From Cryptococcus deneoformans JEC21 (taxonomy: Eukaryota > Basidiomycota > Tremellomycetes > Tremellales > Cryptococcaceae), in assembly GCF_000091045.1 (NCBI RefSeq), contig NC_006694.1:742001-806000 (forward strand): a stretch of DNA of 64,000 bases, written 5' to 3'. This document shows, piece by piece, positions 36,760-49,389 of this stretch. The notes under the pieces are model-generated. The model was given only the letters and a program-made list of their open reading frames with translations, was not told the DNA's origin and did not search any database. The position numbers and the translations under genes are program-made. Each line of letters starts with the position of its first letter. Within the stretch, counting starts at the first letter, position 1.

Positions 36760-37213
36760 CGTCTATTCTTACACCTTCGCTTGAACGCAGACTAATCTCC
36801 AGCTTCAGAACTACGACATGCCTACAAATTCTAAAGACTACGTCCACCGTGTCGGTCGTACTGCCCGTGCAGGTCGTTCCGGTAAATCCATCACTCTCGT
36901 CACGCAATACGACGTTGAGATTCTTCAACGTATCGAATCCCATATTGGCAAGAAAATGACTTCTTTTGATGTCGACAAGGAGGCAGTTGCACTCCTGACC
37001 GACACTGTTGCGAAAGCAAACAGGGAAGCGGCGTTGGAGATGAGGGAGAGTGGTACTGGTGGTGGAGGTGGCAAGCGAGGAAGGGATAAGGGGAAGCGAA
37101 AGACCTTTGGCGATGGAGATGACAGGGATAGGGACGATGATGTTGTGGAAGCTGGTGTGCCGAGAAAGAAGAACAAGTTCACACCGGGGGGCAAAAAAAA
37201 GGCAAGAAAGTAA
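35611..37213 (+). CDS. RRP3: DEAD-box RNA helicase for 18S rRNA processing
   Basis: Four exons (35611-35957, 36006-36213, 36262-36756, 36809-37213) join in frame to 484 aa. All helicase motifs are intact: Q-motif region with FADLGI, motif [15 protein letters not shown] across the first intron, TPGRLMDHL, motif II DEAD in [13 protein letters not shown], motif III SAT, ARGLD-type [11 protein letters not shown], and motif [13 protein letters not shown]. The linker and C-terminus best resemble Rrp3/DDX47, a nucleolar helicase of the small-subunit processome. The N-terminus is Ser/Pro-rich; the C-terminus is Gly-rich then strongly basic ([15 protein letters not shown]), fit for nucleolar targeting and RNA contact. 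I chose the ATG at 35611; the short in-frame extension upstream looks like leader. Confidence 0.94.
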
Positions 37214-37370
37214 TATGTTCATTGCAAAGATGTTGTTCGCATTTACATGTCATGTATTGGATCATTTATCGGCATAGTACATATCATGTCGCACTGGGGA
37301 ATGATTCATCCTTCGTCAAACAACCAAACAAACCTCAGTCGTGCAAAAAAGTGATAAAAAAAAATCTGCT

Positions 37371-40367
37371 TTACGCAGTACTGTTGAAAAATTTTCGGAC
37401 ATGGTCCTTTCCATTGACCCCAATCCCATTCAAAGCTACGTTTGGTCTTGGCAAAGTTCCTATCCCATCCCCATTCTTTTTCACTTCATCTGTCCACTCC
37501 CAATCTATCATGTCGTCTGGGGGAAGTTTTTCAGCGAAGCGTTTTTTGAACAGTTCGATATTGCCGCCATAAATGATCTGATGAGCCCATAACGCTGTAC
37601 GGACCCATAAACTTACATAAGCACGATTTAGCTATCCATGCCGTCAGCTCATCTTTTCTCTGAGAGCTTGGGAGCATCAGTTAATCATGAACGTACGGGC
37701 TGGAGTTTGGCATAGTGTGCAGCGGACGTAAGGAGGAATATGATGAGGTTGTCTTTTGTGGGACATATTCGTTCCAGCAATCGACCGTGCTTTAATCGTT
37801 GTTCTCTACTGGACCAAACGCAGCCTAAACCTTCGAACAACCTCATTTCGGTCTGTTTCAGGCGAACCAATTAACGCTAATCGTATTCGGAATTGGATTG
37901 ACTCACCTCAATACCTTTCTTCATGTCAATCAAATACCATGCCTTGGCCAACCCCTTACGCACAGGCGCCAAGTCCGTTCTTAACCATTTGTTGGCGTCT
38001 CCATACGTCGACATGACCTTTCTCTCCAATTGCATCCATGACCTAATCCACTCCTTTGCCCTACAAAAGCCCCGCTCGGACTTTGCATCAAATGGATGTG
38101 AAGTGTCCATCGTAAAGTCTTCCAGTAGCTTCGGGTAGACTTCTTCCACAAGACGACAACGAAGGTCATATTCGGTTTTAGCATCGGATTTACAAAGCAT
38201 ACATGAACATCGGATGTTTTCGCTAAAAGAAATATCAAGGCGAGCAGCATAAGTAGCGTTGATGTCGAATCTTTCGACAGTGAGTTCGCAATTTTTGGGC
38301 AAGTCGTAGAGGGCTCGAACAACCGCAACCTGTACGTCCGGCATCAATATGGCTTGAGAAAAAGGCCGATGAGATACTCACATCACCCCAGTACGTCAAA
38401 GAAGCCGTCGGCTTGCAAGAATGGTTTAGTAATGTCGGCGTCGCAAACAACATCAGAGGCCACTGTCGGATTTCGTCCACCTTTACCGGATTATCCGTCG
38501 CTTTGTATGGTACAGAGAACCCGAACACCTTGTTCATCGCGATCGCTTGGCGGATCATTCGCAGATTAATCGTCTCCACAGGCTTAATAAGCTCACTGAG
38601 ACGGCTATCATTACAGCAAGTCCATTGTGGTAAGGGATTGGTCCCTATGTTTACTCCGTTTTTCCCAAGGTTCAAACCAGCGAACAATTGCCCCATGAAT
38701 GGGTCGTCGATGTAGCGGTGCACGGCGCGATTAATGGCAGTATAAGTAGAAGGTGGAATGTAATCTTCGTTGCTGTTGTCAACACAAGGCAGAATAGCGT
38801 TTCCCACGTCTGTGGCGTGGGTCGTAATGATGGCCTTGGAAACAAGTAAAAGATCCCCGGCTTTCACAGCATCCGATAATACCAAGCCCCGAGTATTCCT
38901 TCCTGGAATTATACGACAATGGATCGGACCCTGATAATCGGCTACATCGAGATGAGAGGCGTTTGACAAGTGCACTTCATGGAAGAGCGATGTCCAATCG
39001 TATTCTCCTTTCTCCCATTCCTTCCTTCTCCGCTCCAACTTTCTCCTCAATTCAGGCAACTGATAGCTCGATTCAGGATAGTGCGAGCATTTGTCGGCTA
39101 GCTGTTCCGCACTTTGCCATAACCTAAGTCCGTATGCCGAGTTGGCCATACGCCAATACAGTTTAGCACATTGTGGTTGACTAGCTTTGGCTTTTGGTTC
39201 TGCCACAAGTTTCTCCGCTTTGAGACAATCGCGGTATGCAGTGCCGTACAACTTTTGATCCAGGAGAGCTTGAGCACGGTTGAGGTAGAGGAGAAGCTGA
39301 CGAGATGGGCTTCCCTTAACTGCAGGGTCAGCAAGGGCGGAAGTGTAATATTTGGCAGCAATGATAGGATTCTTGTTCTTCAGAGCTTTGTTGCCAAGAT
39401 CCTTCACTGACTCCCATTCTAAGTCCTGTACAGGTACTGCAGGTGGGATTTTCGCGAACCGACTGGCGAGTTTGTCTTTGGGATGTATCTCGACGATATT
39501 GGTAGGTATATCTACGCAGATTACGTAGCCACCCCTTTTGCCATATCGGACGGCAGGCTCTTTGATGGCCAGGATAGTGCCGACAGAGTACAGTTCTTCG
39601 AGGATGGTCTTGATGGACAGAGAGTAACAAGGAGTGGAGGTGGGGAACTTTATGATGACGGGCAGCGAAAGTCCATCTGGATCTTCGACATGACTAAAAA
39701 ATGCATTAGACGAGGTGCGGAAGGCAATAACAAAGCTCACAAAACGATGCCATCCTCGACCTTAGGTTTGGTAAGAACTCGGCAGATGTACGCGAAACCT
39801 GGTGCATTTTCAGTCGATCAACTGCTCAATAGCGGCAGATCACTCACGTCTGTGCTTATTTGGGCACTTCAAAGACATCGTATCAATTGTAGACAATTCT
39901 TCCAAGCCCATATTTGAACACTCGGCGACCTGATCCAGGCTGATATGCCTCACACGCATACCTTCTTTGTCCCACGAGAACTCGTCAGAGTGCCTTTCCA
40001 TACCCCAAGCTATGGTAGCCATTCTCTTTGGGATTCTCTGCTTCTCAAGTGCCTTACCCACTTCATCCAAGTTGGCCTGTTCAGCTCGCATCAGCCTTGA
40101 ATCTCCTTTTGTGATCATATGTCTTACGTCTGCTGCCATCATTCCCTTCTCCAAAGCCGCAACAATTTTATCCTCTACTTCATAATCTTCTTCTGAATGC
40201 TTATTCTTGCAAGTACACATAAAGAGCCCATCCTTGACAGTCCATAATGTCGAGTCGAGGATTCCCGGCCTGACGACGGATGAGACGCCCCATAAGCTTG
40301 CGATCTGATGAGATTTTTGAGTGAACTGTTTTTCCTTGTTCTTCCACGCTGCCGAAGCAATCTCCAT
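37371..40367 (-). CDS. TPR and SET domain protein (SMYD-like, lacking MYND)
   Basis: Seven exons (40367-39848, 39798-39741, 39693-38382, 38329-37907, 37852-37697, 37631-37617, 37577-37371) join in frame to 896 aa; one exon is only 15 bp. The middle carries TPR-like helices (VKDLGNKALKNKNPIIAAKYYTSAL and neighbours). The SET part starts with GRNTRGLVLSDAVKAGD, has the signature LLNHSCKPTASLTYWGD, and ends in a post-SET cysteine cluster IRCSCMLC. The gap between the SET blocks is long. No MYND zinc finger is visible, though a lone CTCKNKH occurs near the N-terminus. It is probably a protein lysine methyltransferase; the substrate is unknown. The family is broad in fungi, and I cannot tie it to a named yeast gene. 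Confidence 0.8.
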
Positions 40368-40852
40368 GGCGAATATGGTGGGGATTTCAAGGATTGGTGG
40401 CTTAATAAATGATACTTTGAAATGTCGAAACACGTCTACTATTCTTGCAGGACATCTTGCAGGAGCGCGTGAGGAAGTAACACACTGGGATCAGGACACT
40501 TTTGTCCAGGATTAAGGTACGAACCCAGCTAAATAACTAATTAACCACACCAACCCAAATAAAAACACACCGTGGGAAAGTTTGAGAACACGTGGCTGAA
40601 ATCGTTGCCTGCCGTCACGCTTATCATCTCCACTGTTTCGTTCGACAACAACAAACAGTGTTCAGGCATATATTGACTTCCACTCCGTATTATCGGCTTT
40701 CGACGCTACTCATGGCCAATTTTAGGTCTGTTTACATACTCGGAATCATTCTATAATCTGAATACTCGCTCAACTCAATACTGGGACGACTCAACGACGT
40801 CTTTCCGCTTATTTGAGAGGCCGGTCGAAAGTCCTAGAGTCGACGAGTGAAG
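40368..40852. promoter_or_regulatory. Divergent promoter between SET protein and TM-hairpin protein
   Basis: A 485-bp gap between start codons that point away from each other. Small frames are present but none is supported. No specific motif was identified. Confidence 0.45.
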
Positions 40853-43800
40853 ATGGCAACCCATGTGCCAGACTCTGGACCGTTGGATGTTTACTTCCGG
40901 GGTGCGTGTCCGTTTTCCTTTTCGAGGACTGCCAAGTATCAAGCGGACCGGTAGCGATACTCTGACTGTGTGGTTCTGAGTATTGTAGACAACTGGAAGC
41001 TGACGGCAGTTGGCAGATGAGCTCGAGGGCCAGAAGCAACTAAGCGAGACTTTGGGGGGCGAGCTAGAAGCTGGTACCGAGGGTCAAACGTGCTTGAGTC
41101 TTAGAAATACAGTATGGCAAATGAATGTGTGAACAATATTGCGCAGTTGCTGACATCAACTATTGTAGCAGGTTGAAAGCCAAGCGACGCCTACGAAGTA
41201 CCGTCAGCAACCTAGCGCTCTCTCCCTATCTGGCATCTGTGAACAATCGCAGGCACCAGAAGACACGTTTGCTGAGCAATTTAAATATAGGATCTGCTCC
41301 TCCGGGTTACTAGAGAAAGACTATGTGCCGGGTCTAAGCGGTGTATCAGGTGCCGATGCAGAACCGATAAAACCAGATTGGCCAGGACAGATGAGGAAGT
41401 GGATGATAAAATGGAAAGGAAGATGGGATGTCCTTGCCGCTGGCGCATGTCTGTTGGTCGGTTTGGTGATGAGGTTAGGTGTGGTGAAGTTTGCGGGGTT
41501 ATTATTAGTTCTTGCTCTGGTTGCGGGAAATTATGTTTGGTATCTCAGGACCCCAACTCTAGTGAGTTATTTATGCACAGGGCAAGTTTTGAAAGACTGA
41601 CTTAACGCTTTTCATAGTCACCATGCCTTCCCACGAACTCCACAGAAAGTCCAAAAGACCAAACCCTCTCATCATTAACAACCTTCCTTGCTCAGTCCGA
41701 TTCTCTCAATGCCACCATGATGTCATCTCTCGAGATACTTCAACCTAATTCGGAGACTGGGGACAATTCTCACGAGCTTCGCTTAGCCCTTCATCGTCTC
41801 ACCGACAACATGACAGATCACATCGCAACAGCAACGTCGACTCTATTAAAGATGACAGACCGAAACAAACTCGGGGTTTTGGGAGAGATGTACGATATTC
41901 CCGTCGTCGGAAGCTCTTTTTACTCAAGAAGGAGGGCAAATGAGTCATTTTCGAGCGATGGCGAGCAAGCGGATCAGACAGTACCCTCACCCCGCCGTAC
42001 CCCTGTACGACCTTTGTCAACTCCTTCTCCCAGCAGAATCCCTCAGGCTGGCTCATTACGGCGATACGGCCATTCTGGTCGTTCTCAACACATGTCTATC
42101 ATGTCTATGCCTGACCCAAATGACCGTTTCACTCAGATCCCAGAACGGACCCCACGACTCTCAAAGCGAGCCAGCCAGGAACGTGCAACGTCCAGAAAGT
42201 CTTGGAATCCAGAAAATATACACCATGAAAGGAGAATCATGGAAGCCGATGAGAAGGCGGATAATAGCTTCGTCTCTGCCCAATCGAGCGAAGAAGGTGA
42301 TAAAACTTTGGTGCAAGCTTTGCGGGGTAGTCTTTCTCCTGATCCCAATACGTCCCCAGAGTTAAGCATGAGCACCCCTACAACGCCTGTAACCCCGATC
42401 ACCAAACGCCGGCCGATCTCCACATCTTTCAAACACATCCCGTCCCCTCTCTCAAGACGCTTGTCTCAAGTCAGTGAGACCGGCCTGATACCCCTCCGAA
42501 CAGCTCCTCTCGCCTATCGTTCCCGAACCAACAGCTCTTCCCTCCTCCCTTCTCCTTTTGAAACCGACTTCCCTTCGTCTCCTATCCGTCCGACAGAATT
42601 TTCTGCTCGAGTTCTTGGGTCATCCGATGATGACCCAGGGCGAAAAAGGCGAAGTTTACAGAACATGCCGTATTATCCTTCTTCAGAAAATGATCATCTG
42701 TCAGGAGCCGACCTAACGCGAACCAGAAGTATGCCTATATCAGATCTTCAGACTCTGAGATCAGCACAATCGACAGGCTCACGCCCAAGACGATCATCTG
42801 TTAATAGAGACTTGACATCAGCCGGTCTTGGTCTTGGTCTACCAAACATTTTCCTTCCTGACAAGCGCTCTTCCTTTGCTTCTGTGTCATCTCCTCTATC
42901 AAGAACAGCAATAAAGAGGATTAATTCGGTCTCGCCGCTTACAACTCCTGCGCTTACAGCATCGTCTTTGGGTATTCACCTCAAAAGACGGCGGATGGCG
43001 TGCTGCCTTCTGGGATTGAGGTTCGAGGAGTCGAACAATATGTACTGGGAAGAAATCAGCAGCACCCTAAAGGAACTGTCGAGAAAGATAAAGGAGGAGC
43101 GCGAAGTCGTGGAAGATGTCTTGAGGAAGGTCAGAAAGAATATGGCCATCAAAGAGGCGCTAGATGATTTGGTCGGTGGACACTCTGGTTTCTCCGATAT
43201 GGGCATATCAACCGTCGAAGCCACCTTCCCTTTCCCGACAATTCTTAATGATCAGCAGAGGGATTTCGCTCCCAAGACAAGCGACCAACAGCTACTTGTG
43301 GAACATATTGATAAGATGACATCGAGTATGGTGAAGGCATGGGGTGAGCTCGCTAACTTACGGTCCACACTGGGAAGAGAGGGCGAAGGAGAAACGTCGG
43401 AGAGGTGGGCTAAAGTCAGAAAAAGTCTAGGCGAGGTCATCAGGGAGTGGGAGAGAGGGAGAGAGGTGTCCAGCCGGATGGACGAGCGTGGTCAAGAAGA
43501 GGCATTGGGAAATGACGAAGTCGAGGAGGAGAGCGACGAGGTGCAGGAACCGAAAATGCCTGACTTCCTGCGCGCATGGGAAGATACGTCCACATCTCGA
43601 AGCACATCGCTCGAAACAGATCGTCAGTCCTTTATCAACAAAGTCCACCTCGCCGAACATCTCTCTACTTCACCGCACCATGACGATTCATCCGTAGTTC
43701 TCGACCAATTGCCCCCTCCAGGAAAAGATACTGTCTTCGAGTCAGTGTCGGCACCATTACCTCGAGCCAAGGCTATTCTTAATGGCATGACAAGGGAAGA

Positions 43801-44197
43801 AAGGATCAAGCTAATGAGGGAGGTGAGGGAGAAGGGCGTGAATATTGAAGATCTCTTGGGAGTGGCTGAAATGAGAAAGGACGAAGATGCGAGAAAAAGG
43901 GGCGGTGAATTAGTCAGCGAGCTTGAGAGAGTCATTGATGTCATCAGGAAAATGAAGGAGCCTGAATTCGAAGGAGAATACAAGAAGACAGTAAAAACTG
44001 ATGCTCAAACCGAACAGCCTTCTTTGGCATCATCTTCCCTTATCTCATCCATACTGGCTCCGATGACTCCCTCTCCAACCCCTTCGTCAGGCCCCCATCT
44101 ATCAAACACACATTTGCAATTCGATCTCGGAGAGTTGAAGAGGAGCTTTAGGTTCCCTGCGGCAGGGGAAGGCGGCAATGATCATGTTTTGGGTTGA
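40853..44197 (+). CDS. Large Ser-rich protein with a membrane hairpin and coiled coil, unknown family
   Basis: Four exons (40853-40901, 41017-41111, 41169-41561, 41618-44197) join in frame to 1038 aa. After about 135 polar residues two hydrophobic segments lie back to back (residues about 137-175) with a short basic turn, as in membrane-inserted hairpins. The remaining 860 residues are soluble: a long Ser/Pro/Arg-rich disordered part with many SP/TP sites (likely cyclin-dependent or MAP kinase targets), a coiled coil near 43030-43160 (ELSRKIKEEREVVEDVLRKV), and a second helical block near 43790-43960. The order suggests a tether at the ER or nuclear envelope reaching into cytoplasm or nucleus. 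I do not recognise a family. The join at 41016/41017 is chosen because the nearer acceptor leads to a stop. Confidence 0.72.
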
Positions 44198-44487
44198 TAC
44201 GTACGCGTTCTGTTCGATGTTGTTTTAGCTGCATACAGTATATACTCTGAAAACACAAAAGCATAACACTGCTCATTTAAGCTCGTTATGAATCAACTGT
44301 AGCCAGCCATCTCATTTAACTCCCCGTGTTTGAGATAGATACTCAGATAAGCCATCTGAACCTTATCCATGACAATTTCGCAACGTCAATAAAGGAGATA
44401 AATAAGCATACACCAAAAAAGTGTCGGGTTGATAATTCAATTTCTGATATACGAACCCTATTATTAAGTGTTCAAAAGCGATCATTA

Positions 44488-47400
44488 CTATGCCTCATCA
44501 CTGGCAAAAATGTGCTCAATTCCCGCAGCGTCCCAGTTCTTCTTCTCTCTGACACTCCAGAACGCAACTTCCCCATTCTCAGCCCTCTTCGGCTCCCATA
44601 AACGCTCGCGTGTGTCGTCATCAACAGTTGCATTGAACCACCTGGGTTCGTGAGGTGGAAGTTTGCCTTCAGCACGAAGCTTACGGGTATTGCGTTGCTT
44701 CTCTTCGTTCAGTGTCTTCAACCTAAACCCGAGCGATCAGAAATGTCGACGACACATGAGATATGGGAGAAACTTACCCCTGAGCTCGGTCATACTCCGC
44801 ATTCTCAAACGCTCTTTGATCTGTTCGCAACCTACAGTCGGTGGGACAAAGATATTCTCCCAAACCCTTCGGAATGTCATTCTGTAGTCATACAAGCATT
44901 AGTATCAGTTCATACTCCATGTTTTTCAGTAAACCTACTAGTGTGATGGCAAAAGGTGTGAGGTTGAATGGCGCTTTTGGTTTCTCAGAATTCCTCCACA
45001 ACAAAATGTACTCCTTCTGCGCCTGGTTCACATTCATGTCGGATTCAAGAGGGAGAGTCTCAGCGCTAGCCTCTCGCGCAATAAGCTGAGTGTCCCATCC
45101 TACAATGTCGTTAGTCTTGTTCTCGGAAATAGTAAGTAACTTAGAAAGGACATACGACCAGCGATGTCCCACTTGACGTTTTCGTCGGCATCCTTGACGT
45201 TACCCTTGATCTCAAATGCATCTCTACCTCTCCATCCTCGTGGCTTGAACGTAAGCGTGCAGGTCTCGCCAGTTCGATGATTTGCTGGTTCATATGGTCA
45301 GTCCTTCTGTTCTGTTGGGACATAAATAGAGAAAGCTACTTACTAACAACGAGGTCTCCGTAATGGTCAATAATAGGTGATCCCATTATGAAGTTCGATA
45401 CGTTCGTCGTCACCTTTTTCCACCTAAATTGAGTCCCTCATCGTCAGCAGCACTTCATGCACAGCAGGCCGCATATAATGGTTGAGCAGTGATACTCACG
45501 AGTAGTGTTCCTTCACCAAGCCAGGTCCATACTCGGAACCTGCATCAGGATACTTCAAGGACGGATTTATCCATTCTTGAGGTATTATCAACTCTGCATG
45601 GGCCACCCCAGTCGGTCGAATCTCAAAGGAACGCCCTTGAAATTTGTTCTGGGCATCAACCTCGCCATAGTACTTCCATTTGGGTGCTTCAGAGTAGCAC
45701 GCAGAGATAGGCTTTACCAACCAGTATACTGTCAGCCATTTTATGCGATGTGTTAGAACAGCAGCAGGGAATTACGTACAGGATGATGAGAAACTTGTTC
45801 AGAAATGTATCGATATCTGTTTGGAATGGCGTACTCGAATGATTGGCTCAACAGAGGGTTGAAGGGTTTGGCGATACGGCCGATAGTTGAGCTATAATTG
45901 CTCATCGCAAATGCACCAACGAATGCTATACGACGGAGGCTGTCTTTCTCAGAGGCAGCAACAGTTAAGCAAGCGTCGTATTCCATATCTTCCGCTAAGG
46001 TTACGAGGTTTAATTGATGTACACATGTTTGAAATCGTGATTCGACTTACCCATTCGCTGGAGCATTGAAGTGCACTCGTTGAAGCTGACAGGAAAGGAA
46101 ATCTTTGTAAGATCTTTGCCCACAGAACTCTTTAAAATACTCCACACTATAACATGTGCTCCTCGTAAGCCGACGCCCTTCCGGTATTTATCGGTATAAT
46201 AAAACAACTCACAGCTCACAGAAGGCCTCTTGTCATCATCAATAGGCAATTTGTGCCTCACATGCAGATACGGTTCCAAACTTTGTCTCGCAAGATACTC
46301 TTCAATCGTACCCTTTGCGGGAACAGATTGCTGCCTGACCAGCTTCGAATCTTGCACAGCGCCTTCTTCAGCCTCTCCACCAGCATCGGCCACTATACCG
46401 ACTCCCCTATCAATACCAGGAGTCCCCGGTGTAACCGGCGTCCCAGGAAGTTCTCTCTCTGGATGAGCAATAGAATCATAAAGCTTTAAATTCGGCAACT
46501 GATTCTGCTCAATCGCGTCAAAGAACTCGTCGGTATCATCATCCTCGTCCCCAGACTCGGCGGCGACGATGGCATCGTGGGCTTCTTTGATGTTGGGGAT
46601 TGAGGGAGGTGATAAGGCTCCTGATGGTGCGGTAGGTGTTGTACTCGAGATGGGCGGACCGGCAGATGTAAATGTCGTCTTGGAGAACGGAGAGAGTGTC
46701 TCGCCAGTTCCCGTCGTTGAGGCAGGTCCCAGGATACCCTGATCTATGGATGCACGTGGTTCTCCAAGCTCCGCAGGAGAAGTCGGCACGCTTACTCCGC
46801 TCAAACCAGCCAGTACTCCCTTCGCCTGCCTCAACGCCTTCTTCTTCTTCTCATTCACCTTTGCCGCATCGTTTAGTTGCTGCTCAAACTCCGCCTGCTG
46901 TTTGGCGATAGTGAGCATGTTCTCCTCCCATAGCTGACGAGCTTGGATTTCTCGCTGGATACGGCTTGTGAAGTATCGTTCGCGGTCGTGTGACATGGCG
47001 TTTTGTTTGAGGACGAGGCTAGACATGGTGGAGAGGGACTGGCGCAAAGCATCTTTGACGGCTGCTTGGCGAGCAGAAGTGGATGTGTCACGACCGGAGG
47101 AAGGAGGAGCGGATGGAGGGACAACGATAGAGTCGACGAGCTGGAGGGTAAGGTCGATTTGTTCCTTGATATTGAGCACGCCTAGTTCATAAGCATTCTC
47201 ATAAGGAATAACCTCTGTAGACGGCTGATCGTCATCTTCGCTATGATCGCTATCGTCTTTTTCGAAAGCAAGGCTTTCTGGGTGGGTTCCAGTGATTCGA
47301 GTGTTGCTACTTTCGGACGGAGGTTTAACGCTGCCAATACTGGCGCCGCTAAGACTGGTAGCGGTACGTTGAAGAGTAGGGCTTAAAAACTGATCCGAAG

Positions 47401-48929
47401 GTGGCAGCGAATTCACAGCAGTAGCAGCGTTGTCATGCACCTTGAGACTAGCGCTTCTTCGAGGTAAAGGAGGGCCAGTCCCCTGGCCTTCTGCACCGGG
47501 ACCATTTTGGTAATACTCAATGTTGAGCTTAATGGTCTGGATCCATCGTGCAATCTCTGCACGGTGCACAGACTTGACAATAAACTTGGGTACGGCTGAA
47601 GACACCTTGGAGGAAAGTTCGAAACGGGTCCCATCAGAGGAAGAATGAAGAGTGGCGACGGCCATGGCAATTGAACCTCGACAAGCAACGGCTTCGTCTT
47701 CGCGATCACGATAGTAACTAAGTACACCATTTTCGAGGACAAACCATCTGGTACGCCAGCCGCTCCTGTAATTGACCCATTTGCTGAGGAATCCACGGTG
47801 ATCAGGAGGTCGACCGTCAGACTTGGCTTCGACAAGACTATCCTGGTTATTGACTTTGAAGCTATTTAGCGCATACTCATGCACGTGGACTAAACTTACA
47901 TTGCCTCAAGAACATTTTGATTCTATCGTCCGCATTCTTTTCGCCGTCCAGCACCCTCTTATTACGCTTGTCCCTTACGAAGACATCTGCGCCTTTCTTG
48001 ACCGCGAGTTCTACCAATCGAAGGTCTCGTCGTCTGCCAATTGCAGTCAGTCTTTCATACAATATATATATATATATATATATATATGACTTACCGGGCA
48101 GCTTCGTGCAACAGGCTGGTCCCAGTCCTTCCATCCAGAGCATTCAAGTTGACAACTCCCATCCTATGCCTTATTAATACTAAACCGTGTAGTCCATTGT
48201 GATCAGGCTTACCTTGGGAGATCCAAGAACTTTGCAAGGGAAGCACTCTCACCTGGAGAATTCAGAGGGCTTGACACATATTGAGAGAGCAAAGCCATGT
48301 ATTTACTCTGAAGTTGCGCACGGGATTCTTCAATGACGGACGCAACTTCAGGGGAGGCGGCGCACTCCAATGGCGTACGCCCACGATCATCCTTGATGGT
48401 ATCATCAATCCTGGGATCAGACAGAAGGAGCTGGACAATGTCGACACGTCCCAGCTCACTGGCGACGTGTAAAGGAGTCGAAGGTGTTCCTGTACCAGTT
48501 GGGAGGTTTGGTGAAGAGACGTTGGGAGAATTGAGGATTAAGGTTATCACCGGGACTACCAACCCAAACATCAGTCAATCATTGTCTTCAGATGTTATAT
48601 CAGTGACTCACTACTGGCAACCCTTACAGCCATTCCCAACATCTGCCCAGCTTTCTCCATTTGCTCTTCTGTCCCGCCAGCTGCCTTGAGTTGGTTCAAA
48701 AACTGTTGTACCTCTGACGCATCCTCGGAACGGAGCGCAGAGAGTAAACGGAAGTTGTATAACGCAGATGGAGGGGCTGACAAGGATAGGTTCGAGTTCG
48801 AAGATGTACTTGTGGATAACTCTGCGCCCGAATCAGATACAGAATCACATACTAACATCCAGGACACAACATACTGGATGTCTTCTCAGGAGAGGCTCTC
48901 CTTGGCGTGATGGGCATGGGCGCGCTCAT
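44488..48929 (-). CDS. OSH1: Oxysterol-binding protein, OSH1/OSH2 type (ankyrin-PH-ORD)
   Basis: These proteins exchange sterol and phosphoinositide at membrane contact sites. The domain order is ankyrin repeats (TPLHVASELGRVDIVQLLL and a later LLHEAAR/RDLRLVELAVKKGADV pair), a PH domain (RGFLSKWVNYRSGWRTRWFV), a long disordered linker, then the OSBP-related domain with the diagnostic EQVSHHP split from PISACYSE by an intron. The lipid-binding domain start (YLARQSLEPYLH) and the tail (EEKQRNTRKLRAEG) are intact. The first exon is 48929-48875 (MSAPMPITPRR), joined in phase 1 to an exon beginning at AGTTATCC near 48821. A frame that starts at 48858 reads through this intron and would give a false N-terminus. 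At least a dozen exons reach the stop at 44488. Confidence 0.9.
48061..48087. repeat. (TA)n microsatellite in an OSH1 intron
   Basis: About 12-13 uninterrupted TA units lie inside an intron of the oxysterol-binding protein gene, next to the acceptor side of the ankyrin exons. Such runs vary in length between strains. Confidence 0.95.
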
Positions 48930-49389
48930 CGCATGCAGTTGGAAGTGTTGTTAGATGTACTGCAGGAGAAAGATAACGAAAGATGTGAATTCTGAATCCC
49001 CATAGGATACATCAAATCAAGCAGAGGTTCCTTACAATTTGTGGGAACCCAAGCAATGGAGGTTATGTGGGTTTTGTAATTGCATTACAAAATGACACTT
49101 ATGGGGTAACTGGAACAGAGATCCCAATTATGAATTCCACACCCGCCATTAGAACTGATTAGAGAATTGTTTGGGAATCCTATGACGTCAAGATTAGTTA
49201 TAAAATGTGTCATATTATTGGGTGGAGGTTAGTCCGCCCGTATCGTCTGGTATGAGTTGCCCATTATTGTATGACGGAATCGGTTGTTGTGACTATTGTG
49301 GATATAGCGGATGAAGCTCTATATCAAACCTGTCCACTTTGACCTTGTCCACTCATCTGGCCTTTTTAGTAATAGTACAGCAGCACACA
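48930..49389. promoter_or_regulatory. Divergent promoter between OSH1 and PPE1
   Basis: A 460-bp gap between two start codons pointing apart. No additional gene or clear binding site was seen. Confidence 0.45.

Noticed and set aside
36752..37222. 156-codon minus-strand frame across the end of RRP3
   Set aside because: Antisense shadow of the conserved helicase C-terminus.
48595..48867. OSH1 starting within the frame at 48858
   Set aside because: An upstream exon with its own ATG at 48929 joins in phase through a GTATGT donor and CAG acceptor and gives a better N-terminus.
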